In this document: positions 24,355 to 32,740 of the stretch, one piece after another
Position numbering within the stretch: the first letter of the stretch is position 1
Layout of the letters: every line of letters starts with the position of its first letter
Source of the DNA: Lumbricus rubellus
Taxonomy: Eukaryota; Annelida; Clitellata; Crassiclitellata; Lumbricidae
Assembly (NCBI GenBank): GCA_945859605.1
Contig: OX243815.1
Span: 35,767,785-35,831,784 of the forward strand
DNA length: 64,000 nt
Direction: 5' to 3'
Position numbers and translations under genes: made by a program
The notes under the pieces: generated by a model
The model's input: the letters and a program-made list of their open reading frames with translations, nothing else
Told to the model about the DNA's origin: nothing
Database searches by the model: none

Positions 24355-27300
24355 CAAGATTAATTTGCATTTTTATGAAAACTTGCTGTTTGTAGCTCAT
24401 GACTTTGGTCTAGTTGAGGGAGGTGATTTGGTCGACTGGGTTCCAAATTTCAAACGCCCTTATCCATGGTTGGGTGAGATTATGATGATGGATGTTTCCA
24501 GCCTAGATGTGGCTTTCCAGTTCCTTCCTGCTGTTCATTCTTATGTTTAATGGCTGCTTTGTCTCACTAACACAGCTTATGGTGCCGTGCCTTCTGTTGA
24601 TTAAACAATAAGCACGTCCATTTTCAGATTCATGGTTTAATTTTATTAACTTTTGATTGAGATATTTTACACTTTACTCATCTTCCACTATTTTGAAAGG
24701 TTTGCGTTCTTTTATTTGCATGATTTTGTGACGAATTGAAGCTCAAGTTTTTAAGTTTGCAGAAAAATTTGTAAGATGTATAGCAAGCTTTAAAGAAATT
24801 CCTGCTCATTCTCACGAAACATGTAACTAATGCTTTTGAAATGCATAATATTATGTGAATATTGTTATATATTTCATTCCTGGATACTAACAGTTTTCAG
24901 CAGATGACATGCAAACGGACAGATCCATAAATTGCCTAAATAGCTGTGGGCATTAATTCTGTCCCCAATTAAAGCACATACACATGTTGACATATGTGTT
25001 TGGCCGTAACACCTCTCATAACAGATGAAGTCTAACATGTGCTGATGTATGTTTTAGCTATGACTCTCTGCTTGTTCTTTTATAACAATTGGTTCTAAGG
25101 TTCAGACAGCAAAGTGAACATGCATTGTGAAGTTTGTTCTTGTTTGTGTTTTATTATCTGTATAAAATTGCCTTTTTCGGAAATATTTGTGATGATTTGT
25201 TTTTAAATTTTATGTTGCTATGCACTATGGTAGAGACCTATTCATGCACAACCCATTTGTGGGCAGCTACAGACTGAATCTTGACAATATCTGTTTAGTA
25301 TGCGATGCACGTTAACTTACAGTACTTACTGGGACTTGCACTCTATCAACTTACCTTACTTAAGTCTGAAGCAGGAAGGTTCTCTGGGGTTTCTCGCATG
25401 ACCTCTTGACAATATCTCGCATGACCTCGTTCTTTGCTGGCCGACATTGGTAAATATACGCTGAATAGCATGATGTAACATGCAGAGGAACGATAGATCA
25501 GTTGGTCAGCATAATTATAGAAAGCTTGGACAGGTGTTGACACTGCGACTACTGAAACTGTGATGATCAGAACAAAGATAGAACGGAATCTGTGATGCCA
25601 GCATTAAGTCTTGAAACAACTGTCTTGCAAAGTAGTTCGTGCAAATATATTCGACTTCTTCTTTACGTTCTCTGCCAAGAGGCTGTTTGTATATGGGGGT
25701 GGAGATGGGGTAGCATGCGCCTCAATACATTCTACTTTGAAGATATTCAAAGTTACTGAAAGTCTATATATGAGAAGAGTTAATTTTTTTACTTCAGTTC
25801 TGTTCAGCGAAAACTTTTTGAAGATAACAATGCAGGCATCATCACAGTTAAATTAAATGATAAACAGAAAAAGTTGCTTTCATTTCCATTTGGTTCTTGT
25901 CTTATTAAAACACATTCACATTTATCTGTTTTCTTTGTACTCTGCAGTGAATGTGATTGTCTTAAAGAACTTCTCCGTTTGATTGTTTATTTCTGTCATG
26001 TAATCTGTCTGTAATACACAATATCTTTGTATTATTATTGCAGGTAAGATACTTGATGGAAGTCCTGCAGGTCTCTGTGAACAGCAGCTGCACGTCGGTG
26101 ACAGCATTCTAGCCATCAACGGCGTTGACATTGGCAGCATGCCGCATCAGGAAATCGTCAACTTCATCAAAGCCTCTGGATTGTCAATTGTGCTGTCTGT
26201 CGCACCTGTCAGTCACTCTTCAGGTGGGCGGGATCTCTGTTATATAATTCTCAGTTGCATAACTTTGCAAGGCAATTGTTTCAAGACTTAATGTTGGTAT
26301 CAGAGATTATGTTCTATCTTATCATTACAGTTCTAGAGCACAAAAGATGTAATGATTGGGTTCAAGACATTGAAGCATATTTGAGAAGAGCTTTTGGAAT
26401 AACATAATACAATTCTTTTTTATTTAAAAGATGAAGAAAGGAGATTGCAAAATGGTTGTTGAAGTTGTTGGATGAAATAGCGAGGAGGTTGGAAGTGTAA
26501 ATTGCATTTTTTTTTTTTTTGAATAGTGTAGGATTCTTTCAATATTTCCAATATTTTGGGTGATTCCATAAAGGTACTTTGTTTCAGTGCCATAAGAAGA
26601 GGCAATTAGGTGACAATTAAGAATCATGTATTTAGACTTTTATGCTTATGTAAGACTTTTATACACTCAATAGCTTTGAATTTGGAAATCCGATTTTTGA
26701 TGTACAAAAATTATCATCCACATAATAAATCTACATGACATTGTGTTGGCAATCAACTATCCATCAGCTGAAACGAATGATGCAAAACTACGTCTGTTTA
26801 GAAGCAATTGTCAATCACCGTGGATTACTTCAACTGACAAAATTTAAGGTATTTTGAAGTAGTGAATAAAATTGATGCCTTGTTGAGAAACTTGACATTT
26901 TAAAGATTAAGATTTAATTTTAAGTAATATGATTGCGTATGATTCATATGTAAATGAATGTTTTGTTGGTTGCAGCCACTGAAAATAGATCAAGTCAAAT
27001 GCAGAACCTGCCTAATCCTCAAGTAAGATGTCTTGCTTAGATTAAAACTGAGAGCACAGGTCTTTCAACATATTATTATGTGCCACATTCATTGGAGTGG
27101 CGACTCAACCGAGGAATACTTAGCCTACAAAAATGATGAGCAACAATTCTAAATTGTTGCCGCATCATGCAACGCCCCCGGAGGGCATGCTTCATGATGA
27201 TGACATTCATTGAAAGAGTCTTAAATAGAGGTGCCTCCTCCGTCTATAATGTTGCATCACAGGAGTCTTCTGCACTTCTGCCTAACTTGCAGAATTCTGT

Positions 27301-30300
27301 GGCAAATTTTCTTCTGCCAAGTAATGCATTATGGTCTATCCAGTTGTTTCTATATTTAATTACAAATTCAAAACATTTTAAAGTCCTAAGATGATGATGT
27401 CACCACCTATTGAAAGAGATATCCAATTGACTCACTTTCTGAAGGAAGCGACTATGTTATTTATGGCGGTCATGCAGGATGTTATGGTGATTACAGTGCA
27501 GAATGTTATGATTGTCATGCAGGATGTTATGGTGATTACAGTGTAGAATGTTATGATTGTCGTTATGATTGTCATGTAGAATGTTATGATTGTCATGTAG
27601 GATGTTATGATTGTCATGCAGAATGTTATGATTGTCATGTAGGATGTTATGATTGTCATGCAGAATGTTATGATTGTCATGTAGGATGTTATGATTGTCA
27701 TGCAGAATGTTATGATTGTCATGTAGGATGTTATGATTGTCATGCAGAATGTTATGATTGTCATGTAGAATGTTATGATTGTCATGTAGGATGTTATGAT
27801 TGTCATGTAGAATGTTATGATTGTCATGTAGGATGTTATGGTGATTACAGTGCAGAATGTTATGATTGTCATGTAGAATGTGTTGATTGTCATGTATGAA
27901 GCTACACATTATGTGTTCGTATTTTGTTGATGTGCAGACAGAATTCTTTCATCTCATTGAACTGCGACGAGGATCACGAGGTTTCGGCTTTTCCATTCGA
28001 GGTGGTAAAGAATTCGACGGTATGCCGCTTTACATCTTGAAGATCGCGGATGATGGACCGGCGCAGATTGATGGAAGACTTCAGGTTAACTTATGTTGAG
28101 ATTCTGAGTTGTCTTAAGAAGACAATTTTTACGTTAATGCTTTGCTTACCAGAGATTTTCTGGCTAGCAAGATTTTCTGGGTTTTTCAACCTTCAAGGGT
28201 ACGCTGCCATATCTCATACACAGACAGTGCAGCACTAGAGATAAAGTTTGAACATAAAACTAGTTCAGACAAGAATTTGAACATGCCTATCTCGTTTAAA
28301 TGTTTCTGTGTGCTTCTATTGATTAGATATGACAATGTGATGCTATTGCAAACAAGTCACGTTGTCTCTATTATACTCTGCCGATGTTTTCAATAAATAT
28401 ATGTTAATTATAGATATAATATAAATAAATTTGCATTATTATCTTCAGCTATCATGGCCTCTTAAACTGTTTTATTGTTGCTGGAATGCTGGTATAATAT
28501 AATAATCAATGGTTTTTGAATGAATGTGCTGTGGCTTCTTTTGACACTCACTTCACATTCAGCTGTTGATTAGATATGAGTGATCACTGATCAAACTTAT
28601 GGTATATGCTTAGGATGGGCAGACGGGAAAGAAGTGACAACCCTTGTTTACCAAGAGACTCCCAAGATTATCTCAAACGTTTGTGTCAAATCATAGAAAG
28701 AATATCAGTCAGTCACTGATGAACACTGTTGTGTGAACATACATGTATTGTACATTGTAGGTTGGTGATCAAATCATAGAGATCAATGGATGCAATACAG
28801 TGGACATACTACACACAGAAGCAATCGACATCATTCAGAACAGTGGTGCCTCATTGAGTCTGCTCATTAAGAGACCAGCTCCTCACATTCAACACATTGT
28901 AGCTACACATGGTTTGTATTACGTCTGCTGTTCTGAAACACGTAAAAAGTAGCTTTCATAAGGCTGGGTGAAGTTGTTGCCTATTCATTAAACACCTCTG
29001 TCAACAATATTCCTCCAAAGGCTGATCAGACGTTCCTATATTAATCAGCTTCTTTGTACTCAGTTTTAAGTATGTTAAGATTACGTTTAACTGAAGAACC
29101 ACATGATGATGATTATAAACTATTATTTAACAATGTTCATCTGTTTCACTAACATACTCCGTGGAGACCCAGTTATGTGCAGCTCTACCTAAGAAACAGA
29201 ATTAATAAGCTAATGGTTCCCAAACATTTTGCACCATGGGTTCAAAACCAGATAATGGGTAACTCTTGTAGAATAGATCAAATTAAGTAAAAGCTCTTAA
29301 TTTATTCATTCATTCATTATGGAGATTGGAGATTTACATAGTGCCCCTCAAAGTTACTACTTGGGAATGCTCCCAATCCTGCCAAGGCTGAAAAGAACCG
29401 TTTTAAAGCTGCAATAAATCTCTTCTGAGCAAACCCTAGACATAAGGCAAATAGAGAGCATATAATTGGTGACATGTCCAACGTTTGGGATACGACCAAT
29501 AAGGTGTGCGTCCATGCTCCAAGCAACTCAACCGCTCAGATGGGTGACCAGCGTAAATATTGCAGCGGTAGTCAAGGCTGTTTGAACTGCTGGAGTGCCA
29601 TAGGAACTGTATGTCATTATAAATTTCTACAGTATTATCTACTGTTTACCCATAATGAGCAATATTGTTAAGATGACAGCTAAAATGCTACCATTACAGT
29701 GTGGAAATTCAAAAAATTTAAACCATGTGGAGGGGACATTTCTTGAAGTCTTAACCATGTATTTCATCAATGAAATTATGAGAAATGTTGTTGAGTTGAC
29801 AGCTTCAAATATTGCAACATGGAAATTTAAAAATTTTAAACATTGGAGGGACACTTTTGAAGTCTTAACCCTCTCGCCCCGAGAAACCGATATTTCGGTT
29901 TGTTAGCCATTCAGTTACAGGAACCTAGGGGCGAAAGGGTTAAACCATGACAATCAGCACTGAAATTATGAGCAATTTCATTAAAATGACAGGCTAAAAT
30001 GCACTGCGTTGCACTGTGGAAATTTTAAAAAATCATATTGGGAAGGCACTTCCCCTCCCCAAACCCGTCCCCCTGCTTGGCGCCTCTTTGTTCTTCAACC
30101 ACTTGTTTGTCACTTTCCCCCAAAGTTGGGACCAAGTCTCTGCCTATGGACTCAAAACTTATTATTTCTCCATGGCTTTCAAGCACTTGGTTATCTAACT
30201 CCTTCCTTTGGCAGCTGATTATCTGCATCTAAGATTCACATTTTGTGAGCGTTACAAGTTTATTTAATATTGTATTTTAGTACAGCTCTCTTCATCCCAT

Positions 30301-30562
30301 CCCATTAATTTGCAATTAACAACAGCACAATAGTAAGCCTGCATACAAAGAATTCATGAACTGCAGAAAATCTTGAGGAGTTGGCAGCTCACTGCATGTA
30401 ATCTATCTGTCTTTTTCAGAACACAGTTCAGCAATTCCAAGTGAAGCGTTGGATCAGAACTCTGAGAACATGATGCGATCCGCAAGAAAGGAAAGTCAGA
30501 AGCAGACAAAAGTGAAGACGCCAAACAGTGAATGTCCGTCGAAAACTCAGTCTTCCACTTGA
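3011..30562 (+). CDS. MAGI: MAGI-family membrane-associated guanylate kinase scaffold, 3' portion (WW2 + PDZ1-PDZ5)
   Basis: Fifteen exons join in one continuous frame: 3011-3068, 8869-8924, 11643-11729, 12411-12632, 16713-17426, 19366-19406, 20232-20286, 21243-21940, 22545-22725, 23164-23307, 26044-26223, 26976-27022, 27938-28084, 28761-28911 and 30420-30562. Every junction is GT-AG and every phase agrees. The summed 2924 bases give 973 residues plus a split first codon. Domain order is WW, PDZ1, PDZ2, a long linker, PDZ3, PDZ4, PDZ5, and a short tail. This matches MAGI1-3 from their second WW domain onward. The upstream guanylate-kinase-like domain, PDZ0 and first WW must lie before the window, because exon 3011 starts mid-codon. 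In the family these scaffolds sit under adherens or tight junctions and bind C-terminal PDZ ligands. The introns are 0.05-6 kb and carry many transposons. Assignment to MAGI is firm; paralogue identity is not inferred. Confidence 0.95.
4288..4754. mobile_element. hAT-like miniature element (copy B) with 8-bp TSD
   Basis: Left end CAGAGCTGTTTTAA and right end TTAAAACGGCCCTG are inverted repeats. Both are flanked by ATGATGCT (4280-4287 and 4755-4762), a perfect 8-bp target-site duplication. GTGCCTAGGGCCCC motifs lie just inside each end in opposite senses. TIRs starting CAG(G/A)G with an 8-bp TSD are the hAT signature. It is 467 bp and has no transposase, so it is nonautonomous. Confidence 0.85.
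5243..5345 (-). mobile_element. short interspersed repeat, (ATTC)n-ended, fragment
   Basis: TTCATTCATTCATT followed by TTATATAGCACCCTTCAAG...GGAGTGCTCCC. The same block, in either orientation, occurs at 13937, 20678, 29300, 31140, 42340, 50211 and 60220. Read on the minus strand it ends GCTATATAA-(GAAT)n. Confidence 0.6.
5645..6666. mobile_element. Tc1/mariner element, internally deleted, with long terminal inverted repeats
   Basis: The two ends are inverted copies of about 220 bp beginning CACCGTGAGTCAAAAAAAAG, and TA lies outside each end (5643-5644 and 6667-6668). The centre (about 6150-6320, + strand) encodes a decayed mariner transposase C-terminus: [34 protein letters not shown], a stop, then [13 protein letters not shown]. 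The catalytic DDE/D region is gone. The arms are much longer than classic mariner TIRs, so the copy looks like a foldback derivative. Confidence 0.85.
7055..7166. repeat. tandem duplication, about 56-bp unit, two copies
   Basis: GTGTGTAATTATGCTGCAGT...CGCACATGCGT occurs twice in direct succession with virtually no divergence, so the duplication is recent. About 140 bp downstream (7307-7319) is GAGTCACCGTGTA, which resembles the end of the mariner element at 5645-6666. A second decayed mariner end may therefore be nearby. Confidence 0.75.
7850..8345 (+). pseudogene. non-LTR retrotransposon (LINE) remnant, C-terminal part of reverse-transcriptase ORF
   Basis: The frame at 7877-8281 contains [16 protein letters not shown] and further residues typical of the region after the RT domain in RTE/CR1-like LINEs (the YGCETWT motif, then a basic tail of the type RRRLRWxGHxxR). 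The copy is 5'-truncated, and its frame decays after 8281, where out-of-frame [10 protein letters not shown] continues the similarity. It lies in MAGI intron 1 and has no host function that I can see. Confidence 0.75.
8869..8924 (+). CDS. MAGI: MAGI exon: second half of WW domain
   Basis: Completes Asp and reads [18 protein letters not shown], with the His-x-N-x-x-T-x-x-x-x-x-P pattern that closes a WW domain. Here the last position of the fold has Phe-Pro after QYD. The 5.8-kb intron before it holds three transposon copies. Confidence 0.93.
9571..11215 (+). pseudogene. non-LTR retrotransposon (LINE) with reverse-transcriptase ORF, disrupted
   Basis: From 9571 the frame reads SRKAPGPDD, then [34 protein letters not shown] (RT motif A) and [15 protein letters not shown] (motif B). 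A frameshift near 10350-10380 moves the coding frame, which resumes with [19 protein letters not shown] (motif C, YADD). A TGA at 10785-10787 replaces the Trp expected in YGCETWTL, after which the frame continues to 11192. The 3' end is (GACAT)n. No endonuclease domain is present, so the copy is 5'-truncated and dead. It resembles the endonuclease/RT proteins often annotated in invertebrate genomes (RTE or CR1-like); clade placement needs a phylogeny. Confidence 0.9.
11289..11310. repeat. (TTG)n microsatellite
   Basis: About seven GTT/TTG triplets just downstream of the LINE tail. Confidence 0.7.
11643..11729 (+). CDS. MAGI: MAGI exon: linker between WW and PDZ1
   Basis: Encodes [16 protein letters not shown] and then [13 protein letters not shown], a polar linker. 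The acceptor is tattgccag and the donor TCAG|gtaaat. Phase matches both neighbours. This is less certain than the domain exons because linkers are not conserved, but skipping it would still need matching phases. Confidence 0.8.
12411..12632 (+). CDS. MAGI: MAGI exon: PDZ1, N-terminal half
   Basis: Reads [19 protein letters not shown], then [15 protein letters not shown] and [24 protein letters not shown] is the carboxylate-binding loop. The pattern LF-x-R-x-x-x-x-L-x-G-x-F before the loop is that of MAGI PDZ1. The donor is AGAG|gtcagt, and a minisatellite starts 20-25 bp later. Confidence 0.95.
12656..12836 (+). repeat. 24-bp minisatellite (GGTGGCAGGGCATTGCCATGGAAAT)
   Basis: Seven to eight copies of a 24-25-bp unit, starting about 24 bp inside the intron after MAGI exon 12411-12632. 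The open frames on both strands (for example [16 protein letters not shown]) arise because the unit length is divisible by three. Each unit contains the short palindrome GGCATTGCC. Confidence 0.9.
13300..13605 (+). repeat. about 31-bp minisatellite (TTTAGGTCAGGACAAGCAGT...)
   Basis: Nine or so copies of a unit of about 31 bp, alternating between variants ending TTATGTGTTGAA and TAATGTGGTGCA. It lies in the same MAGI intron as the array at 12656. Confidence 0.88.
13937..14105 (-). mobile_element. short interspersed repeat, (GAAT)n family, fragment
   Basis: TTTATATAGCACCACTCAAG...GAGGCGCTTCCGACCCAG matches the same head block as 42340-42440 and 5265-5330. The end of the copy is not resolved. 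Confidence 0.5.
14110..14187 (+). repeat. 17-bp tandem repeat (GACTGAGTTGTGTGGAT)
   Basis: Four to five units ending in GACTGAATGG. The last of these supplies the target site of the transposon that starts at 14188. Confidence 0.8.
14188..16681. mobile_element. 2.5-kb DNA transposon with 8-bp TSD, superfamily unassigned
   Basis: Left end TAGGGTGCATCA and right end TGATGCACCCTA are perfect inverted repeats of 12 bp, with further looser matches inside. CTGAATGG flanks it on both sides (14180-14187 and 16682-16689). A second element (16194-16436) is nested inside. Small frames at 15037-15246, 15319-15537 and 15553-15840 are not recognisable as transposase. An 8-bp TSD fits hAT or P-type elements, but the TAGGGTG end does not decide it. 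Its right TSD ends 23 bp before MAGI exon 5. Confidence 0.82.
16194..16436. mobile_element. hAT-like MITE with perfect 8-bp TSD
   Basis: Ends CAAGGGTGGATACAG and CTGGATCCGCCCCTG (reverse complement CAGGGGCGGATCCAG) form a TIR. TCTAGTCA flanks both sides (16186-16193, 16437-16444). It is 243 bp, noncoding, and rich in G/C homopolymers. It is nested in the 14188-16681 element, so it inserted later. Confidence 0.88.
16713..17426 (+). CDS. MAGI: MAGI exon: PDZ1 C-terminal half, proline-rich linker, PDZ2
   Basis: Begins [20 protein letters not shown] and ends PDZ1 with the MAGI signature [13 protein letters not shown] linker follows with Ala6, a proline run (PLPPPPPL) and Ser/Gly. PDZ2 then reads [35 protein letters not shown] and AVLIIQRG, which matches the unusual MAGI PDZ2 in which FTIADSP replaces the common FxIxGG. 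The largest exon of the set. The acceptor has only 23 bp between the transposon TSD and the exon, and the donor GGAG|gtagga is followed at once by a minisatellite. Confidence 0.96.
17434..18975 (+). repeat. 24-bp minisatellite (GTGATTGCTATCTACGTGAGATGT), about 60 copies
   Basis: Starts within about 10 bp of the splice donor of MAGI exon 5 and fills most of that intron. Most units are 24 bp. Units with TACGTACGTGA or TACGTGCGTGA are 28 bp and break the reading frame. Base variants (CTACG/CTATG, GATTG/GGTTG, TATC/TGTC) recur in runs, as expected of unequal exchange. Open frames encoding CDCYLREM- or [12 protein letters not shown] repeats are products of the unit length. Confidence 0.95.
19366..19406 (+). 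CDS. MAGI: MAGI exon: short basic linker
   Basis: 41 bp, reading (G)[13 protein letters not shown], a basic Arg/Ser stretch after PDZ2. The acceptor is gtttcaaacag and the donor CAGA|gtaagt. Phase is right on both sides. It could be alternatively spliced. Its short size lowers certainty. Confidence 0.75.
19408..19575. repeat. (GGTGGT/CATGGT)n low-complexity tract
   Basis: Degenerate GGT/CAT triplets just inside the intron after the 41-bp exon. Both-strand open frames (Gly/His-rich) are compositional. Confidence 0.8.
20232..20286 (+). CDS. MAGI: MAGI exon: Ser-rich linker
   Basis: Encodes [18 protein letters not shown] plus one base. The acceptor is ttggttttag and the donor GAAG|gtaatc. Phase joins the 19366 and 21243 exons. 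Confidence 0.78.
20678..20752 (+). mobile_element. short interspersed repeat, 3' end with (GAAT)n tail
   Basis: GGGAGCGCTTCTGAGTAGTC, then CTTGAAGAAGCGCTATATAA and TTGAATGAATGAATG. This is the clearest copy of the tail block shared with 42650, 50211 and 60220. Internal GAAGCGC/GCGCTTC can pair. Confidence 0.7.
21243..21940 (+). CDS. MAGI: MAGI exon: long linker and start of PDZ3
   Basis: About 200 residues of low-complexity linker (Ser, His, Ala6-type runs, [19 protein letters not shown] at its start) lead into [19 protein letters not shown], the beta-A/GFGI loop/beta-B of PDZ3. The end, EEGSQ|gtgagt, is phase 0. Confidence 0.93.
22545..22725 (+). CDS. MAGI: MAGI exon: PDZ3 C-terminal half
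   Basis: [20 protein letters not shown], then [20 protein letters not shown] and [25 protein letters not shown] and GDE(I/L)L match MAGI PDZ3. The His of SHHQV sits at the start of helix alpha-B, as in class I PDZ domains. Confidence 0.95.
23164..23307 (+). CDS. MAGI: MAGI exon: PDZ4 N-terminal half
   Basis: [20 protein letters not shown], then [20 protein letters not shown]. The family pattern YDVxLxRKExEGFGFVI(L/V)SS is clear. Confidence 0.95.
24304..24355. repeat. (TTA)n microsatellite
   Basis: About 15 TTA triplets within MAGI intron 23308-26043. The rest of this intron shows no other element I can define. Confidence 0.85.
26044..26223 (+). CDS. MAGI: MAGI exon: PDZ4 C-terminal half
   Basis: [20 protein letters not shown], then [20 protein letters not shown] and [19 protein letters not shown] followed by LxVGDxIxAxNG is standard PDZ. 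Confidence 0.95.
26976..27022 (+). CDS. MAGI: MAGI exon: short linker between PDZ4 and PDZ5
   Basis: [16 protein letters not shown]. The acceptor is ttggttgcag and the donor TCAA|gtaaga. It is phase-compatible and needed to join the flanking PDZ exons in frame. Confidence 0.8.
27456..27896 (+). repeat. 21-bp minisatellite (GTCATGTAGGATGTTATGATT)
   Basis: About 20 copies, alternating AGAATGTT and AGGATGTT forms, ending about 40 bp before MAGI exon 27938. Minus-strand open frames (HDNHNIL and TIITSYM types) come from the repeat period. Confidence 0.92.
27938..28084 (+). CDS. MAGI: MAGI exon: PDZ5 N-terminal half
   Basis: [20 protein letters not shown], then [20 protein letters not shown] and PAQIDGRLQ. 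It matches MAGI PDZ5 (FYxVELxRGxxGFGFSxRGG, LAEDGPA). Confidence 0.96.
28761..28911 (+). CDS. MAGI: MAGI exon: PDZ5 C-terminal half
   Basis: [20 protein letters not shown], then [23 protein letters not shown] and the His-x-x-A-I-x-x-I helix match the family PDZ5. Confidence 0.95.
29300..29600 (-). mobile_element. short interspersed repeat, (ATTC)n-ended copy
   Basis: ATTCATTCATTCATT (29297-29318), then TTACATAGTGCCCCTCAAAG and GGGAATGCTCCCAATCC, parallel to the copy at 5243. The inner boundary is approximate. Confidence 0.5.
29869..29939. mobile_element. 71-bp piggyBac-like MITE with TTAA duplication
   Basis: CCCTCTCGCCCC at the left and GGGGCGAAAGGG at the right are inverted at 11 of 12 positions and bounded by TTAA (29865-29868, 29940-29943). 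The interior has a small hairpin (AAACCGATATTTCGGTTT). TTAA plus a CCC-starting TIR is the piggyBac signature. The size is at the very low end for a mobile element. Confidence 0.7.
30420..30562 (+). CDS. MAGI: MAGI terminal exon
   Basis: After acceptor gtctttttcag the frame reads (E)[18 protein letters not shown] and a basic [10 protein letters not shown] stretch, and stops at TGA 30560-30562 after KTQSST. The C-terminal tail is short and not conserved. The 3' UTR and poly(A) site are not defined; candidate AATAAA-like words lie beyond 31000. Confidence 0.85.
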
Positions 30563-31137
30563 CCAACTTCTTTGTCACAGCTAGATACAAGAAATGGCCT
30601 TCAGAAATTATGCTCGGTTTTGCTTTGATAAACACGCAGTTTGCAGTTGTAACTCAACATCTTTTAGTTTCGGAACAGAACGTCTGTTTGTGGCCTGCAT
30701 CAAAGTTGCTTCTATTTTGCAATGGATGTCGTAATATGATAAAAGGAATATTTTATAGATTGGTGATGGAGAAAACGCCTTTGTGAACTGAAGCAATGTC
30801 ACGGCTCGTGATGGGATGAAACTTGACAGTGACTCATCTCAAGAATGGCATCTAATGATGTTCATTGAAGGCATATTCTGCATCTGATCTGAAATCCCAA
30901 ATAAGACCAATAATACTGACTTGGATGGTTTGTTGGCGGAGTGTTTGTCTAGTCTTGCAGAACACAATCTTTTGTTTAGAATTTATTAATATTCTAGAGT
31001 GCCTTTACATAAGTGTTTTTTAATAATTTAATTTAAATAACTGAAATATTTTAGTATTATGCATGTTGAATATCCATAAATTGTCTTTGAATAATTTTCC
31101 TTCTCTCTCTTGGAACTCTGCTTTGGAATTTAAATAT

Positions 31138-31312
31138 TAAATCCCAATTCCAATCGACCTCAAGCCGCCTCGTAGGGACCTTGAGCAAGTCCTTCACTCG
31201 CAATTGCACAGGCGCTTCGGTGTGAAACTCCAATGCAGTGTACGCACTGTAGTTGGGAGCGCCTCTGAGTAGAGGTATTTGAAGAGGTGCTATAGCAGTG
31301 AAGAAAAGAAAG
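31138..31312 (-). mobile_element. short interspersed repeat, (GAAT)n family, partial copy
   Basis: The minus strand reads TATAGCACCTCTTCAAATAC, then CTCAGAGGCGCTCCC, CACTGCATTGGAGTTTCACA and GAGTGAAGGACTTGC. The same blocks occur in the same order at 42352-42460 on the plus strand. Confidence 0.65.
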
Positions 31313-32017
31313 AAATTATATAGCATTTATTGTGATGTTCTCCGATTTCAGTTTCACATGTACAAACAGAGAGATGATATTTAAAGCTTAATTCTAAAAC
31401 AATTTTAAAATTGTGTAAAGAGTTTCATAGCTCTCATATTGATCTTTTATTTCATTTATACAGGTCTATATATTGCAGTTTAAAATTTGCAAGAAACCGT
31501 TTTATAAAGAAATATTTCCCTTTTATTACGTTAAATAAGTATTTTGTGATTTTAAAGACGCTCCGGAGGATTGGCCATGAAACGAACTTTTAGCAAAACA
31601 TTGTCTCAAGTGATGATGATGATAATTATCACAATGCTGCACAGGAACAATGGCGAAATACAGACACTGGCTTAAACACTTCTAATAAGTCATTGAAAAT
31701 AGTCTTTCAAATTATCGTTGAATTTAGTCTTATTCCACATAGCACCTCTCCAGCATTGAATTTTCATTTTAAAAAAGCCATAAAGTCAGAAAATAAAAAA
31801 AAGTCCTATCCCGTTCCACCAGGTCGCACCGGTAAAGTCAGAGAATACTGGCAGTCAATTCATTAACACTTCAATGATAAGTGAGTAGTTGAATGTAGAT
31901 GTGTACCAAATATTTGTATTCAATTTGCTTCGATCTGAATAGTGCTCCAAATATTTCATTCGTATTCGGCAAACTGGAATGACTGATGAACTAAATAAAA
32001 ATGATTAATGAACTAAA

Positions 32018-32220
32018 ATAACATGTCATGTCATTCTGCCATTGTCGCTCTGCGACGGTTGGCTGCACGAATGGATGAGCATCTTCCACAGTTGTCTATC
32101 TCCTGCCATGTTCATTAGTCTCCTTCCCGAAAGTCCAGTCCATTTCAAGATGTTGTCTATCCATGCCATTCTAGGTCTTCCTCTTTTCCCCTCCATCAAT
32201 CCCAAAAAATAAAATAACAC
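32018..32220 (-). pseudogene. LINE 3' end, same family as 9571-11215
   Basis: Minus strand: EGKRGRPRMAWIDNILKWTG, then HSCSQPSQSDNGRMT and a (GACAT)n end. It is nearly superimposable on the 3' end of the LINE at 9571, including the SCSQPS word. A 5'-truncated tail of about 200 bp. Confidence 0.85.
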
Positions 32221-32310
32221 TGTTGTATAATTTCAAATGAATCGATTCTAAATAGAAATTAAGATGAAGCCCATCCTCTTAATTTATATTACATTTCTTC
32301 AAATACTTAC

Positions 32311-32740
32311 TTACTTAGAACTTAGTCCATCCCGTGCAGATCTGCACATCGGGCAACGCATCGTCTCCATTCTTCTCTGTCCGCCGCCAATTCCCTGGCC
32401 TCGTCCCACGACATCTCCAGGCATTTCAGATCCTCCCTGATGGTTTCCGGCCAGTTCTTTCTCGGCCTTCCTCTCTTCCTTTTTCCTCCAGGATTCCACG
32501 ACATCACTTGGTTGGCTCTTCTTTCGTCCTCCATTCGGAACACGTGTCCCGCCCACCTCAGTCGCCTTCTTCTGATGATGGATTCCATTTCTTCCTGCCC
32601 CGTTCTCTCTCTAATGGTTTTGTTCGGTATCTTGTCTCGCCACGATATATGCAGGATTCTTCTTAGCCATTTGTGATGTGCTGCCTCCAATCTTCTCTTG
32701 TTTGCCACCGTCCAGTCTTCAAATACACAGACCAATATTA
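32311..32740 (-). pseudogene. LINE 3' end, second family
   Basis: Minus strand: LRRILHISWRDKIPNKTIRE, RRRRLRWAGHVFRMEDERRA and KRKRGRPRKNWPETIREDLK, ending DLHGMD with a (TAAG)n tail on that strand. The post-RT region of a CR1/RTE-like LINE. The 61257 fragment is the same family. Confidence 0.85.
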
